Shown: positions 1 to 11,585, numbered from the stretch's first letter. The stretch is DNA of 64,000 bases from Nephrocerus scutellatus (GCA_947095585.1 OX352762.1:121426930-121490929), one strand, 5' to 3'. Translations and numbers: made by a program. The notes: generated by a model from the sequence alone, not told the origin.

Positions 1-125
1 GAGGCAGATCAGGCTGGTAGGATGGCATAGACCAGAATGCCAAACGGGATAACATCGGCTAGAAATCAGGACCAGTGGAAAGAGGTAATGGAGATCAGAA
101 CCGGACCCCATATGAGGATGATTTG
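1..125 (+). mobile_element. 3' end of an RTE-like non-LTR retrotransposon
   Basis: The translation resembles the extreme C-terminus of an RTE-like reverse transcriptase ORF, including a Gly/Arg stretch, a Trp-Lys-Glu motif (QWKEVMEIR) and a closing Arg-Thr-Gly-Pro. A clearer copy of the same tail lies at about 50900-51150. Several stops interrupt it, so it is a dead relic cut off by the window edge. A CR1-like element in the opposite orientation starts right after it. Confidence 0.55.
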
Positions 126-129
126 ATAA

Positions 130-1330
130 GGATTCAGCTGCTTTTTTTTATTATAATGTACAGACACACACACACACACACACAGCGTAGGCATTCGGAA
201 ATTAAAGAGAGGAAAAGGTGAGATGTCTATGGCCATATGTCTTGAATGACTGTAGATCTTACAAATGCGGAAACACAGAGTCGGGCCATTATTCCACATA
301 ATTATTGTGCAGCTTAAGCAAAAATCCCTGTATTGGTTGGTACGTCCAAATATAGGTCTTATGGTAGACCCGTGAGCTCGAGTTGAGGCACGGGTATTTG
401 GGTTGGGTGAGAGGATGGGCGGGATGCATCTGGATATTTTTTTTGAACTCCGCTTATGAAAAAAGCGATAAAACAGTGACAAGCAGAAAACATTCCTACG
501 ATGTTCAAGCGGTTCGATTGTTTTCGCGATATTTACGTCACTAATAAGTTTTATGGCGCGGTTCTGAATTCTGTCGAGGAGATGCAATACGAGTATGGTC
601 TTGGGAACACCTGCCCAGACAATACAGTTGTATTCAAGCTTAGGGCGAATATATGCCTTGTAAATAGTAGCCAGGTATGAAGGATTGAAGTACATCTTGC
701 ATCGTTTTAGGAAACCTGAAAATTTCGCAGCATTCTTAGCGCTGGCGAATATGTGGTCATTCCAACGAAGCTTGCTGTTGTTGACGCATATACCGAGTCT
801 TGTGAGTTTTTCAGTTTCTATGATGCAGGATCCATTCATGGATAAGGGTTGTGCGTTTAGATTAAGCTTAGACGACAGAAGCCAGCATTGGGTTTTGTAA
901 GCGTTAAATTCTAGTCTATTGTGTAGTCCCCATCTTGTTATGCTCTCAAGGTAAGAATTTAACGTGCTTAACACACGTTGTTTTTTAAGTTCCACTTGGG
1001 ATTAAGAAGGTCGTGCAAAAAGCGCGAACTCATATGAAAAGCTAAGAGTGCTGTCTTCAGCAAAAGTATGAATTGGATTAGAAGAAGCAAATAGTAGATC
1101 ATTAATGAAAATGAAAAAAAGTGTCGGAGACAAAACAAAGCCCTGTGGAAAACCGGCGTTTATGCTGTGAACACTGAATTTGAAACCGTCCAATACGACC
1201 TGAATTGAACGGTCAGAAAGGTAGTTACTAGTCCAAACAATAAATATATTAGGAACAATGTGGGATTTTGTGTCTGCTGATGTGGTCACTCTTTGTTTGG
1301 CTTTGTGAACAAATTTTTCTCACCGCACTG
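130..1330 (-). mobile_element. CR1/jockey-superfamily retrotransposon fragment (RT palm and thumb to 3' end)
   Basis: Read on the minus strand, the segment 1289-1002 carries an RT active-site region: NAGFPQG (motif B), then SPTLFFIFINDLL and the box FAEDST, where a catalytic Asp of the usual FADD has become Glu. The next frame (995 to about 190) continues through GLHNRLEFNAYKTQ, RWNDHIF, RPKLEYNCIVWAG and LLDRIQNRAIKLI to the C-terminal RPIFGRTNQYRDF block. A frame break separates the halves. The 3' end is at about 130-150, where a poly-T tract on the plus strand marks the poly-A tail. A (CA)n tract at 162-184 has grown inside the 3' UTR. EN and the N-terminal RT are missing, so this is a 5'-truncated, inactive copy. 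Five or more relatives of this family occur in the window. I cannot place it in a named clade more precisely. Confidence 0.8.
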
Positions 1331-1544
1331 ATCATCTAGATTATAGATTACAAATACAATTACACGTAGACAATTACACGACACAATTATCGTAGACTGC
1401 TGTCTTCAGATGTACGTTTGAAGTAATAAAGATGTAGAGCAAACAATGTTGGCTTATGAGCACAGTACTCTAGTTTGTGAATGTTCAGATGTGAACTTAC
1501 AACTCCATCCACCACTGCATTTCTTTCCTTCTTCTATACCAATA

Positions 1545-1635
1545 TTTCTAAGCCCACGATGTACATAGGCATTGTAAGGGTGCAAATCATCCCTTGAAGC
1601 GTGCGATAATTAAAAAGAAAATAAAAAATTACCTA
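1545..1635 (+). mobile_element. Short 3'-terminal scrap of the CR1-like family
   Basis: The sequence around GCATTGTAAGGGTGCAAATC followed by an A-rich run matches the 3' UTR end seen in better copies at 19830-19902 and 43380-43445 (GCATTATAAGGGTGCAAACC). Only the last 60-90 bases are present. Confidence 0.45.
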
Positions 1636-1639
1636 TGCT

Positions 1640-3460
1640 TAGGGCAGAATCTGATGCGTATTCATCCTTTATCCTTTACAAGGATTGGTACTCGTGATCT
1701 AACACTAAAGTCTCGGATTACTTGTTTTTAAGCCAAAAGAGGAAACAGAGCATTAATTCGGAAATCTTTTCTTGTATAAGATTATTTGACTTCTTCTTCT
1801 CTGACAATCATAGGCAACTTTAAAGTGTAATGAGTTTAATAGCTTCAGACAAATTTTGCAGGTGATCAGTGTCAGAGTCAGATTGTAAAAGCTACAGAAG
1901 AAAAGAATCAGAACTTTTCTCCCAACTTGTTAAGTTAAGTCCTAGAAATATTTTTGAAACTGGTAAAACTTTACTTTAATTTTCCTGCTGTCATATCTGT
2001 CTGTTTTTTTAACGAAATACAAAATTATACTTTTTATTATTATTATTGTGTGTTGTGCGCTATTTCTATGGCGGGAAAGTTGCAAGGACAAATAATAATG
2101 GCAATGAGAAAAACTTTTTTCAATGGCTGCTTTAGTCAACGCACATGCCAGCAGGTGATAAAATCTTCCGGCAAATTTCGCTTATAATAAACTCAAGAGA
2201 AGAAGAACCAAATAATTTAGCGGTAAACAACTGCGTAGACAATGACAGCTTCTTTAAAATACAGTCGGCGTTGTAGACATTTTCACATTTTACGAGTTTT
2301 GATGAGTATCAAATTCTTTTTTTGTATTCAGGATGCCAGACTCAAGTGTAAGCCAATACATTTTTAAGGTTTTGCTTTTTACCTCGATTACTGAAATCAA
2401 ATTACACGGATAAAATTCGCGAGTGTATCTCGTTAAGTTATTTCTCTTTTGTTGTTCGGTTTCGGTCAACTATTAGATAGACATAGAACTATAGAATAGA
2501 TTAGGTGATGCAGAGACCAGTACGTAGTATGCTTGACGGGTCTGGACAAATGTCTGTAAAAAGATGGTCGACTTGCACTTTGTTCTTTGCGTAATTATTG
2601 CTGCTTTAATCTAAAAAAGCCAGATGAGAAGCAAAGGCTCTCTGTGCAACATGAATGAACCTTTCTACCTATTTCATGGGTATCTACGGCCACAAAAATT
2701 TGTCGCTGTTTATCCAAATTTGGCTATGGCATCACATTAAACTGCAACTTATTTTTTTTTGTATTACATCACGTAAGAGGAAATTTATTTATCTTCTCTT
2801 TTACCTTAGACACAGAGAATTCAATGCAAAATGGAAAACAAATCGAATGGTAGAAATAACAAAGACAAAATACAACAGCATCAATTAATGCAAAAAAAAA
2901 TTTGTTAATATTTTGTTTTGTTAGGTTAACAACAGTGAATATATTCGCAACAAATAGTTAATAGCAACAGAGAAATAATTTGCCAAACCTTGAGCCACCA
3001 ATATGAGTGAGTATTTGGGCAATAAACCTCGATTTAATTAGTGGTGTGCAATTTTTAACATATGTGATTTCAATTTCCACACAAATTCGTCTAAAAACAT
3101 TGAAATTGCAAAATAAGCTTTTTTATTGCCTTCTGGTTCTTTTTGATTTATGTTGTTCGGCTGTTTAATTATTTTTTCACCTTCGGTTTAGACAAAAAGA
3201 CTGTTATGTGTTTTGTCTTATTTTGCAATGAAAAACCCATAAAATCATTCTTTTTCCTTCCTTTGATGTTATTTCTATTATACTAACCATGTACGTATGA
3301 CATTTCTGTATTGTAGGAATTGTGTTATATGCTGACTTCAGGTAAACATTAAAAAGAAACGTGTGGACACTTAGCATTAGCTATGTGCAAATTTTAAAAG
3401 TAATTACAGTCTTTTAGATAAAATTATTAAAATAAAAATAGAATTTCTGAAAATTGAAAA
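1640..3460. other. AT-rich stretch with no recognisable gene
   Basis: Only short chance reading frames occur here (for example around 1954-2187 and 2655-2888). None has a domain, a splice-supported context or a match to the other repeats in the window. It probably belongs to an intron or intergenic DNA of the minus-strand host gene. Confidence 0.6.
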
Positions 3461-3462
3461 CT

Positions 3463-3775
3463 AGCTGATTACCCTGCGTCCGAAAACGATGGATTCGACA
3501 ATAATATCGGTCGTTTAAGATTATTTTTAAATGTCACCCCTTTACACCCACACCACTAGACAGCTAGGGCTGTCTAGACATAACTATTCAGCTCCGAGAT
3601 TTTTTGCCTCGGAGGTTATATTGGCAGTGGATTGGGGGGACTTACGGGTGTGGGCCAGTAGGGGAAGCAGTAAATTTCTTTGGGTCTGTGGGGTGGTCAT
3701 TTAAGTGGGGGTCAGTCTAGTTGGGTCAGTAGTAAGGGGGGGGGGGCAGCCGAGCTACGCTTGTTATTTTAACTT
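3463..3775. repeat. Dispersed repeat with two hairpins and a G-rich 3' part
   Basis: It begins with ACTAGCTGATTACCC and ends near CAGCCGAGCTACGCTTGTT, both resembling the ends of repeats at 8885-8918, 25330-25372 and 26080-26108. Inside are two stem-loops: a perfect 9-bp stem at 3556-3564/3569-3577 with a 4-base loop, and a 7-bp stem at 3592-3598/3608-3614. A run of 11 G lies at 3736-3746. There is no coding capacity. It could be a non-autonomous DNA element or a Helitron-like end; class uncertain. Confidence 0.45.
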
Positions 3776-4360
3776 TTGACAGGTGTTGATATGTTGAGGG
3801 TGGGCGTTCCAAAGAACTCCTTGGAAAAGATGCTTTTATCTACATAGAGCATGCGGCAGAGAGTATACATAAATTAATGAGAACAAATCAGAGTACTTGG
3901 TGGGCGCACATGTGAATGTGAATGTGAAGATGTGAATAGAAGGCCTAACTATTCTCTCAATTAAAGTTGAGGAATATAGAAATCCTTGAAGAACCTCTAG
4001 GCTATTTCAAGCTGCCGATAATAATGCATTTTAACAGATATCCACGAAAGTGAGACCATATGGTCTTAGTCGCATTTAAGAAGAAAGTTTTTAGGATCTA
4101 CATGCGATGACGGTACAAGCACTGCTAGTAGAGCTTTCATTAAAAATGATCATTATTTTTGAAAAATTGATTTTTGAATCACTGCATCGAAAAATATCTG
4201 GCTGGTATTTATTTGGATGCCCAGACTGTAAGAAAGTCAAACTAGTAATCGGGTAGAAAACAGGATTAAGGAAGAGATTTTCGTAGAAGGTAAAAACCGG
4301 CACAATGTAGTGAAAGTAAAGATGTGGAATCATCTTTCATTTGAATTTTCCTTGGATATA

Positions 4361-5226
4361 CGAGGGCAGTTTGATAAGTCAGTGACTTTTTGAATCAAAT
4401 TTTCAAATATTCATAAAAGGCCTGAATTGAAGGTTGCTGCGGTAAACTTGGCCAAGCTACGAGGAACCGGAAAGAAGCTCCATTTGAGTCCAGCCTTTTC
4501 GCTCCTCCTTGGTGCAATGTTTGCCGTCAGGAAGCATATTGATTCTGTGGATTTAGCATTTGAATTTTGATAAGACTATCGGCTTGATAGTTGTGCGTAA
4601 CATTTCTTCAGGTTTAGAAACAGGAAATAGAACCTATAGTATAATAGTCGCAGGGAGCTAACTCTGGAGAATGTGATGTGTATGAGGTAGGTAGCACTTC
4701 GCAGCCCAATTTATAGATTTTTGACATGGTTGAATTGATGGAACAGCACTTTTTTCTTCGCCAAATGCGGTCGTTTTTTTTTTTTCAAATAAATATCCAA
4801 GCTGTTCAAAAGCTCTAATTAATATACGCCGGTGATCGTTTTACCCTTTTCAAGGTAAATGATGTGAATGACATACCAAAAAACTGTGCACGTTCACCCG
4901 GAGAAACCCACTGTCTTGATTGTTCCTTGGTCTCTGGTGTTGTGATGGATCCATGTTTCGTCCACGGTTACGAAACGGTACAAAAACTCGTTCGAATTGC
5001 GGCTGACAATAGCCAAACACTCCTTGGCAGTGGTCAAATTTTCCATTTTCGTTAAAACTCACGAGTTTGTCTGCTTTCAATGGCTGTCAAACACAAACTA
5101 AACAACGCAGCTTGCTCAAAATTTGACAGTAGTCTATTAATAGATGATAGTTGACGGAAGCATTGTTGTATTTATAGTTACTGCGCGGGAAATTCCAAAA
5201 GTCACTGACTTATCAAATTGCCCTCG
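4361..5226 (-). mobile_element. Internally deleted mariner-family DNA transposon
   Basis: Terminal inverted repeats of about 30 bp (CGAGGGCAGTTTGATAAGTC at the left, the same with one mismatch at the right) bound 866 bp. Each is flanked by TA, the mariner target duplication. The transposase remnant is on the minus strand. From about 5046 it reads into FVTVDETWIHHN, the first catalytic block of the mariner DDD domain. Later frames retain a relic of the YLEKGKTITG block and the NLKK segment. Family members are about 1.3 kb, so roughly a third is gone, including the N-terminal DNA-binding helix-turn-helix region, and stops and frameshifts fill the rest. It cannot encode active transposase but keeps both ends. 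Confidence 0.85.
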
Positions 5227-5228
5227 TA

Positions 5229-6240
5229 GATGAAGAAATTTTATATTTTTTTGTGCAGGAAATACTTTGATCTAATCTATCTAAATTTATATTTAAACTT
5301 AGCCTTTTGGCTTTGAGTTTGGTGGAATTCTTTGTTACCGCAAACAATAAAAAAGTTTCTTCCAAAACTATACTCTCTCTCCGCATATCGAACTGAAGCA
5401 GATAAAAGCCATTAAAAGTGATGTTTCCGAAATTAAACATCAAGTTTAGCTTAATTATGTCTAAATATTTACTTTTGCGGTTGTCAAGCATCTGTCCAAT
5501 TTGTGTTGTTTATTAACCAACAACAAAGATTCCGTAGCTCAAACGCAATAAATCAACATTAAAGTCAACAAACGAAAACGATTTCTTCGCATTCATCTGG
5601 AAGGATGTCATTCTAGAAATTTTCTTTTGTCCATTTGAAAATGATTTGAGTACATTTCTTTTCATCACCGTCGTATTTCATTTGAAATCGAAATTGTGTT
5701 TAAAACGATAAGCGTGAAGTGTCATCGATTGACTGTGAGCATGAATGGCAAAACAAATAACAGATTGTGATTAAATAAATAATCCAATTCGCCAAAATGC
5801 ATTGGAAGTTAAGATTTATACAATTTTGCATCATTTGATCTTGCAAGGTGGAATATCTGTAGATTCATTATTATCCATAAAAGTAAAAATTGGCAAATTT
5901 CAAAGGTAAATGTTGAAATTCTGAATTCTGCGCGAATTTTGATAGAATAAAGGTGAAGTGAAATCCACCCAGATTATCCGGCTATTCAAAAATCTTCAGC
6001 GTAAATCCGCTAGTTTAAAAAAAATTTAATTTTCGTGCTAGACAATCTCCAGCGAATGTTTAGGTCTAACATTTCTACGTAAAAATCGACCCAATTAATT
6101 GTCATTCAAAAAAAGGATTACGAAGATTTTTCTTTTTTTTAATAAAATTTTACATTACCGGCGGTCACATTATAGGAAAATTGAATTCAAATTAAAAAGA
6201 ATGTATTGAAGATAAACAAATGTAGCCGGAAAGGATACAT
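5229..6240. other. AT-rich DNA, no recognisable gene
   Basis: There are short unsupported reading frames only, and no repeat family recognised elsewhere in the window. Confidence 0.6.
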
Positions 6241-6268
6241 AATCATCTCCACAATTGGCTTTACTAAC

Positions 6269-6291
6269 GGGGGGGGGGGGGGGGGGGGGGG
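6269..6291. repeat. Homopolymer run of 23 G
   Basis: There are twenty-three consecutive G followed by CGGTGATGG. A run this long stands out in AT-rich DNA. It may be genuine or of wrong length because of sequencing. Confidence 0.95.
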
Positions 6292-6459
6292 CGGTGATGG
6301 CCTCCCTAAAGGACACATAATACAATAATATGTGGCGCTGGAGGTGAGATATTAACGAAAATGTTTGGTTGAATGAATGAATGTGTATATCTTTGTTACC
6401 TCTTCACGCCTAAACATATTGAAGCTTTATTCACACCATAAGTCCGATTGGTGCTCCTT

Positions 6460-6660
6460 TTTAAATTTTCTATATTAACTTCACTTTCCCGTGGCACGGA
6501 TGTCGGTCGGAAATCGGTCGGAAATCGGTCGGTCTGTCGTGGAATCTTGCGATCAATTTTTAACCCACTTCCCAAAGCCGGATTTTATGCAAATTTTGCA
6601 CCCATGTGTATTTCCGGAGACAACACTATTAAAATTTGAGGCCCCTCGGGCTCGGCTGAA
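6460..6660 (-). repeat. Dispersed repeat R (copy 1)
   Basis: On the minus strand it contains GGGCCTCAAATTTTAATAG, then CCGGAAATACACATG, AAGTGGGTTAAAAATTGATC, a GACAGACCGACCGAT block and a final AGTTAATATAGAAAATTT. Copies lie at 42835-43140 and 62930-63240. It abuts a CR1-like fragment directly, as copy 2 does. It is non-coding; class unknown. Confidence 0.65.
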
Positions 6661-7668
6661 TAAAGCGATAAAACAGTGACAAGCTGGATTTTCAAGCGGT
6701 TCGATAGTTTTGGCAATATGTTCGTCACCAATAAGTTTTATCGCACGGTTTTGAATTCTGTCAGGAATATGCAACGTGGTCTTGGATGCACCTGCCTAGC
6801 CAAAACAGTTGTGTTCAAGTTTAGGGAGAATATATACCGGGTCTGAGAAAGTAAAGTACGCCTTGCACCGTTTAAGAAAATCTAAACATTTCGCAGCATT
6901 CTTAGCGATGTGGTCGTTCAAACGAAGCTTGTTGGTGACTCACATACCGAGTATTGCGAGTTTTTCAGTTTCTTTGATGTAAGATCCATTAATGGATAAA
7001 TATTGGGGATTTAAATAACGATTTGACGACAGAAGACAGCATTTGGTTTTGAAAGCGTTGAATTTTACTCTATTGTGTAGTCCCCACATTGTTATGCTGT
7101 CAATGTATTTAAGATACGTTGTTCAAGTTCCACTGAAGATGAAGAGGGGCGTGGAGAGAGCGCTAACTCATATGAAACTCTAAGAGTGCTGTCGTCAGCA
7201 AAAGAATGAATCGGATTAGAAGAAGAAGATAGGAGATCAATTATGAAAATGAGAAAGAGTGTTGGAGACAAAACCGAACCTTGTGGAACACCGGCGTTTA
7301 TGAGATAAACACTGGATTTTAAAAGACTCAATATGACCTGGATTGAAGGGCCAGAAAGGTAGCTACAAGCAGAGTCTTATTAATTCCAGAGGCATTAATT
7401 TTCAACAAAAGAGCTTGATGCGAGACTCTGTCAAATGCCTTAGAAATATCGAGTGCAACAGCTTTGCTTTCAATAAATTTGTGAATAGACTGGTTCCACT
7501 TTTCTGTGAGATATGTCTTCGAAAACCGAACTGCTGGTCGCTAAGGATTTCATGAGATTCAATGTATTGCATAAGATTACGGTTAATCAGCGTTTCCATG
7601 ACTTTAGAAAGTATGCATGTTAGCGCAATTGGTCGGTACGAAGAAAGAGATGATGGTTCGCCCTTTTT
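6661..7668 (-). mobile_element. CR1/jockey-superfamily retrotransposon fragment (RT)
   Basis: On the minus strand an N-terminal RT segment (ILSDQQFGFRR, LFTNLLKAK; 7599-7402) is followed after a frame break by NAGVPQGSVLSPTLFLIFIIDLL and FADDSTLRVSYELA (7331-7092), so motif B and the FADD box are intact. A later frame retains RIQNRAIKLIGDEHIAKTIEP (6774-6680). The fragment stops at about 6661, where repeat R begins, and lacks its 3' end. It is a frameshifted relic of the family at 130-1330. Confidence 0.8.
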
Positions 7669-7669
7669 T

Positions 7670-7965
7670 TGGAACTATTATCTATCTATAAACAAATATA
7701 GAAGTATAAATTTTAAATATGCTTCTTTCTTTATAGGCGTCATAGTCTGAAGCTTTATCGTCTTTCTCGCAAAAAACACAATAAACACAAACCGAATAAA
7801 AACAAAAATATGCACGCATACACAATTGAATTTTCTTAAAATTTTCTTAAATAAAATTAATATAAGAACAAATCAATTTACAATTATTATATAAGATCTT
7901 TTTCTGTTTAGTGTCCGATACGTATTAAAAAAAGTCATTTTTAGCCAACACCATTCGCCGACGTT
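7670..7965. other. AT-rich intronic sequence
   Basis: There is no gene or recognised repeat. It lies just downstream (minus strand) of the donor site of the exon at 8241-7973. Confidence 0.5.
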
Positions 7966-7972
7966 CACTTAC

Positions 7973-8241
7973 CTCATTTCGAAATCACGCAGCTCTTCAA
8001 AAGTGAATGTATTTGTAACGTCTAGTAATTGCCTCATGTTTTCATCCCTTCTCTGTTGTTGTTGTTGCTGTTGTTTTTGGTTTGTCTGCTGCTGCTGCGA
8101 TTGATATTGGGGATGCTGTGGTGGGTGTTGCAATTGCTGTGAGTTTCTTTTGCGTGGTTCTTTACCTTGCTCAACGCTGACGAAGTCGCCTTCATTTTTT
8201 ATCAGAAGAGTTTCTACTGCGCTGTCCAAACTTAAAGATGG
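7973..8241 (-). CDS. Exon 6 of the minus-strand host gene (Gln-rich)
   Basis: The acceptor is a pyrimidine-rich tract ending in CCACTAATTAG at 8242; the donor is GAAATGAG|GTAAGT after 7973. The 89 codons plus two bases read PSLSLDSAVETLLIKNEG, then a Gln-rich run with seven consecutive Gln, then LLDVTNTFTFEELRDFEMR. The last block looks helical and conserved-like, unlike the low-complexity middle. Phase 0 at the start fits the phase 0 end of the exon at 30278. It ends in phase 2, so another exon must follow outside the window or undetected. Confidence 0.75.
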
Positions 8242-8629
8242 CTAATTAGTGGAAAAGGGGGGAGAAGAAAGAATATATTATATTTAAAGAAAAAATCAAA
8301 ATATTTTCAATATTCTTTTTGGTTTCAACTAAAACAATTACTATGTTGCACAATTATCTTCTGCTTATATACTCAACAAACAGGTATACATCTAATTAAG
8401 ATACTAATTGCTTATGTTACTGGATTACTCATGGACGCACGCACATTTGTGTTTCTTAAACTTTTAAATTCTCAAACTCATACTTTAAAATTTCCTCATT
8501 ATACTAATTGCGTGATAGTTACTCTTAAACTTTTGACTCTCAGTCTTTTAAAAGAGACACAAAACACAATGGAAACAAACTCCTTTACTGATTCTCAAAA
8601 TATATATCAATAAAAAAAAGTGATAGTGA

Positions 8630-8918
8630 TAGATAGAACGGCTGAACCGATTCGGGTAATTTTTATTTTTAAATGTTCGTGATAGTCTGAATAAGGTTTA
8701 GATGGAAAGAGAAGTTGTCCGCAAAATTGGAAAATTCGGGAAAAACTGAAAGTATTGTTTAGGATAGGATTTTTGTATGAACTCACGACCATAACTCACG
8801 ATTCCAAATCGTATAAATTTTTTTGGCGATATAAGTGTCGATTCGAGGTCAGTGGGCGGGAGGTCAGTTAGCGGGTGGTCAGGGGGATTCGGGAAACGCC
8901 GGGTATTTCTGCTAGTTT
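8630..8918. repeat. Dispersed repeat ending in a GGGAAACGCCGGGTA motif
   Basis: The 3' part carries spaced GGTCAGT motifs and ends ATTCGGGAAACGCCGGGTATTT followed by CTAGT. The same kind of end, preceded by ATATAAGTGTCGATTC, occurs at 25262-25372, and a similar end at 26000-26108. The upstream half (CGGCTGAACCGATTCGGGTA) looks like a typical insect transposon-derived repeat. Class unknown. Confidence 0.5.
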
Positions 8919-9099
8919 TATTGACATTAAATTAAATGATACAAACTTGAGCCAGTTTATTCCTCTATCGGGCGGTTTTGACTTATTATATGAGGAGTAT
9001 GTAAGACACAGAACCAACAAGAAGCAGAATACAACGCTATGTGTGTTCTATGTTTAGCCGGAATAGGGATATAAAGGTATAGAAGGTATGAGAAGTAAG

Positions 9100-9290
9100 A
9101 ATCAGCCCTTGTTCTACTCGGTAATTTTTATTTTTTATTATTTTGCCGTACCCTTCATCTAGCCAATTCTTAACCTCTCGACCATGGTGGGCTGGAGCAT
9201 CATTCTGTTGGAAATATGATGAAGCTAGTTGAATGTCCTGCAATAGTTCTAGTAAATCATTTCACAAAAACTAAAAACAAAAACAAAAAC
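9100..9290 (-). mobile_element. Tc1/mariner-type transposase fragment
   Basis: Minus-strand translation includes YFQQNDAPAHHGREVKNWLDE, the block around the second catalytic Asp of Tc1/mariner transposases (usually QQDNAPxH). Only about 60 residues are recognisable. No terminal repeats were identified. Confidence 0.6.
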
Positions 9291-10160
9291 AATAGTTTGA
9301 ACAATTCAGCCTGAGTGAATAAGTTATTTTAGATTTTCCAAAAGGTAGTCACTTATTCAGCCTACTAGTACATACTACTATACAACTATATAATAATACG
9401 TAAGACTGTACTGTACTGTATTTTATATTAACTACATATTTATTTTGGTTCTCAACACACTCACAGTAAAGTATCCCAGAGGTGGGTTCGAATCAGATTT
9501 GAATTTTCGTCAGAGAGACAAACAATTAATTATTATTTCCAGTTATTTGCCTCTGTGCGAATCGTGGGAGTACTTGCTGGTACTTGGTGGCATAATAATA
9601 AATGAGTCTTGTATCGATTAGGATTTTCGGCAGCCTCGTGAAAATCTAATTAAAAAATGCCATTCTACCACTGATCCTTGAATTACATTTTGAGAGTTTA
9701 TTTTTGGAGTTTGTTTGAGGGCGAATTTCGAAGGTTGCAACAACAATTTACTATGGAAACTTAATTATATAAGTTACTTGCTGTTCTCGGGCGCTTCGCT
9801 ACCTGCCTTTTCTTTTCAATACGGGGTTAAGGGTTTACCCAGTAAACAGTTTAAACAGTAAACTTTACTGTATTCTATAATCTTACTCCACCTGCCAGTA
9901 ATTTATGTACATTGAAAATTTCAAAAATTGCTTTGTAAATGTGGCTTATATTGACATTTTTATTTCTCACAGCCATGGAGGTGAAAGTGGGCTGTACTTC
10001 GGGGCGTGGGCCTTCGATTGTCAATATCAATAAAAAAAAAACACAATTCTATTTATATACGATTACGGCTGAACTTAATTATCGATAATTATTATATTTT
10101 TATTGCATTATGAACTTAAAATGAGGAAAATATTTATATATCTTAACGTCCATTTAATAA
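9291..10160. other. AT-rich DNA with a short repeat terminus
   Basis: No gene seen. At 9776-9812 a GC-rich motif (TGTTCTCGGGCGCTTCGCTAC) resembles 25707-25735, an apparent left end of the GC-rich-ended repeat family. Confidence 0.4.
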
Positions 10161-10169
10161 TGCCAGCCG

Positions 10170-11585
10170 AGCTGCAAAGGACTTCGAATATTATTCTTCT
10201 CTATTCTTAAGAGTTGTCTTAATCTGGTCCACATTCCAGTTGTATGGAAAGAAGTGAATGTGGTTTTCAAACCAAACACGTCAGTTCAAAGGATCTCAGA
10301 CCAATCAGTCTATCATCATTCCTGTTAATGACACTAGAAAGACTGATCGATATCTATATTCGCACACGCATTGAAAAAATACTCCTGCCTAAAAATCAGT
10401 ACTATTAAGTTCTATGAACATTCCCTCCACTACAAGGAGTACACAATGGTAGTATTCCTAGACATTGAAGGCGCTTTTAACAACGTTTTCTGCGATTATC
10501 GATGCACTGTCGACTTTAAGGGTGGACGACTAGCCTGATTAATCTTCTGCTCAAAAGTCGAATTATTAATTAAAAGCCTGCCAGAAGATCTGAGGAACCC
10601 CGCAAGGTGGAATCCTGTTGCTGTTATGGCTAAGATGGGTGCGTTGCCGAGTAATCGCTTATGCGGATGACGATGCTATTACCGTCTCAGGAAAACACCC
10701 GAAAACTCTAAAAGAACTCCTGCAAAATTCTCTCAACAAGCGAACTTGCTAGGCAGATCGCGGCGGTTTAGGAATAAATCCTCACAAAACTGAGGAAATA
10801 TAAAGTTCCATATGTTAACCCTCCTTCTACAAAAGGTATAAGCCTAACCTTCTCTTATAAAGCCAAGTATTAAGGTGTTATTCTGGATATAAAGCTAAGC
10901 TGGAAACTAAACATAGAAGAAAGAATTCGTTAAGCCACGGTGGCACTATTCTCATGCAAAAAAGCCATTTGTCTTCAACCCCTTATAACTCAGTGGCTAA
11001 ATACAGCGGTAGTAAGACCTACTCTTCTATACGTTGCGACTGTATGGTGGACTGCCTTAAATAAGCCATTTATTAAGACCAATTCTTATGTATTTGGTAA
11101 GTGTCTTATGGCCGGCTCTAGGAAAATCCACCTACGTAAAACTCTTGGAGAAATTACAAAGGGCAGCCTCTTTGCACATAAGTGGAGTATTACAGACCAA
11201 ACCTACACGCACCCTAGAGGTAAGATTGCACCTGACTCCTGTGTACGGCAGGCAGAGAGCAGCCAATACGGCCGCGCGACTGTCAGCAATTTAGATTTGT
11301 GTTCAAACGGGACACTCGACGATCAATAACTCGCTAAAGGCAGAATTGGCGAACGTTGTCTACACATTGCCGGTGTATGCTTCAACAAGGGTTTTCGGGG
11401 CATTTATCCCACCAGAGAGCGATGGAGGGATGGCTCGCCACAAGAAACTCTTGCAGTAAAATTCTTCACGGACGGCTCCAAGCTAGACGGACGGTAAAGT
11501 CGGTGCCGGAATCTACTGTGACAACCCTAACGTAAACATTTCCATTCAACTCCCGGTCATTGCAGCGTGTATCAGGTTGAGGTGA
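10170..11585 (+). mobile_element. LOA/I-group RNase H retrotransposon, 5' part (family B)
   Basis: Frameshifted RT blocks can be read: LRPISLSSFLLMTLERLID (about 10290), a decayed active-site region near 10660, then a thumb region at about 10940-11250 (RPTLLYVATVWWTALNK). From about 11459 comes the start of an RNase H domain, FFTDGSKLDG, whose Asp is the first catalytic residue, followed by PGHCSVYQVEV. At 11585 it is broken by a jockey-clade insertion and resumes at 14679. RNase H downstream of RT is typical of LOA and I group elements; I cannot separate these here. Multiple stops make it dead. Confidence 0.75.
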
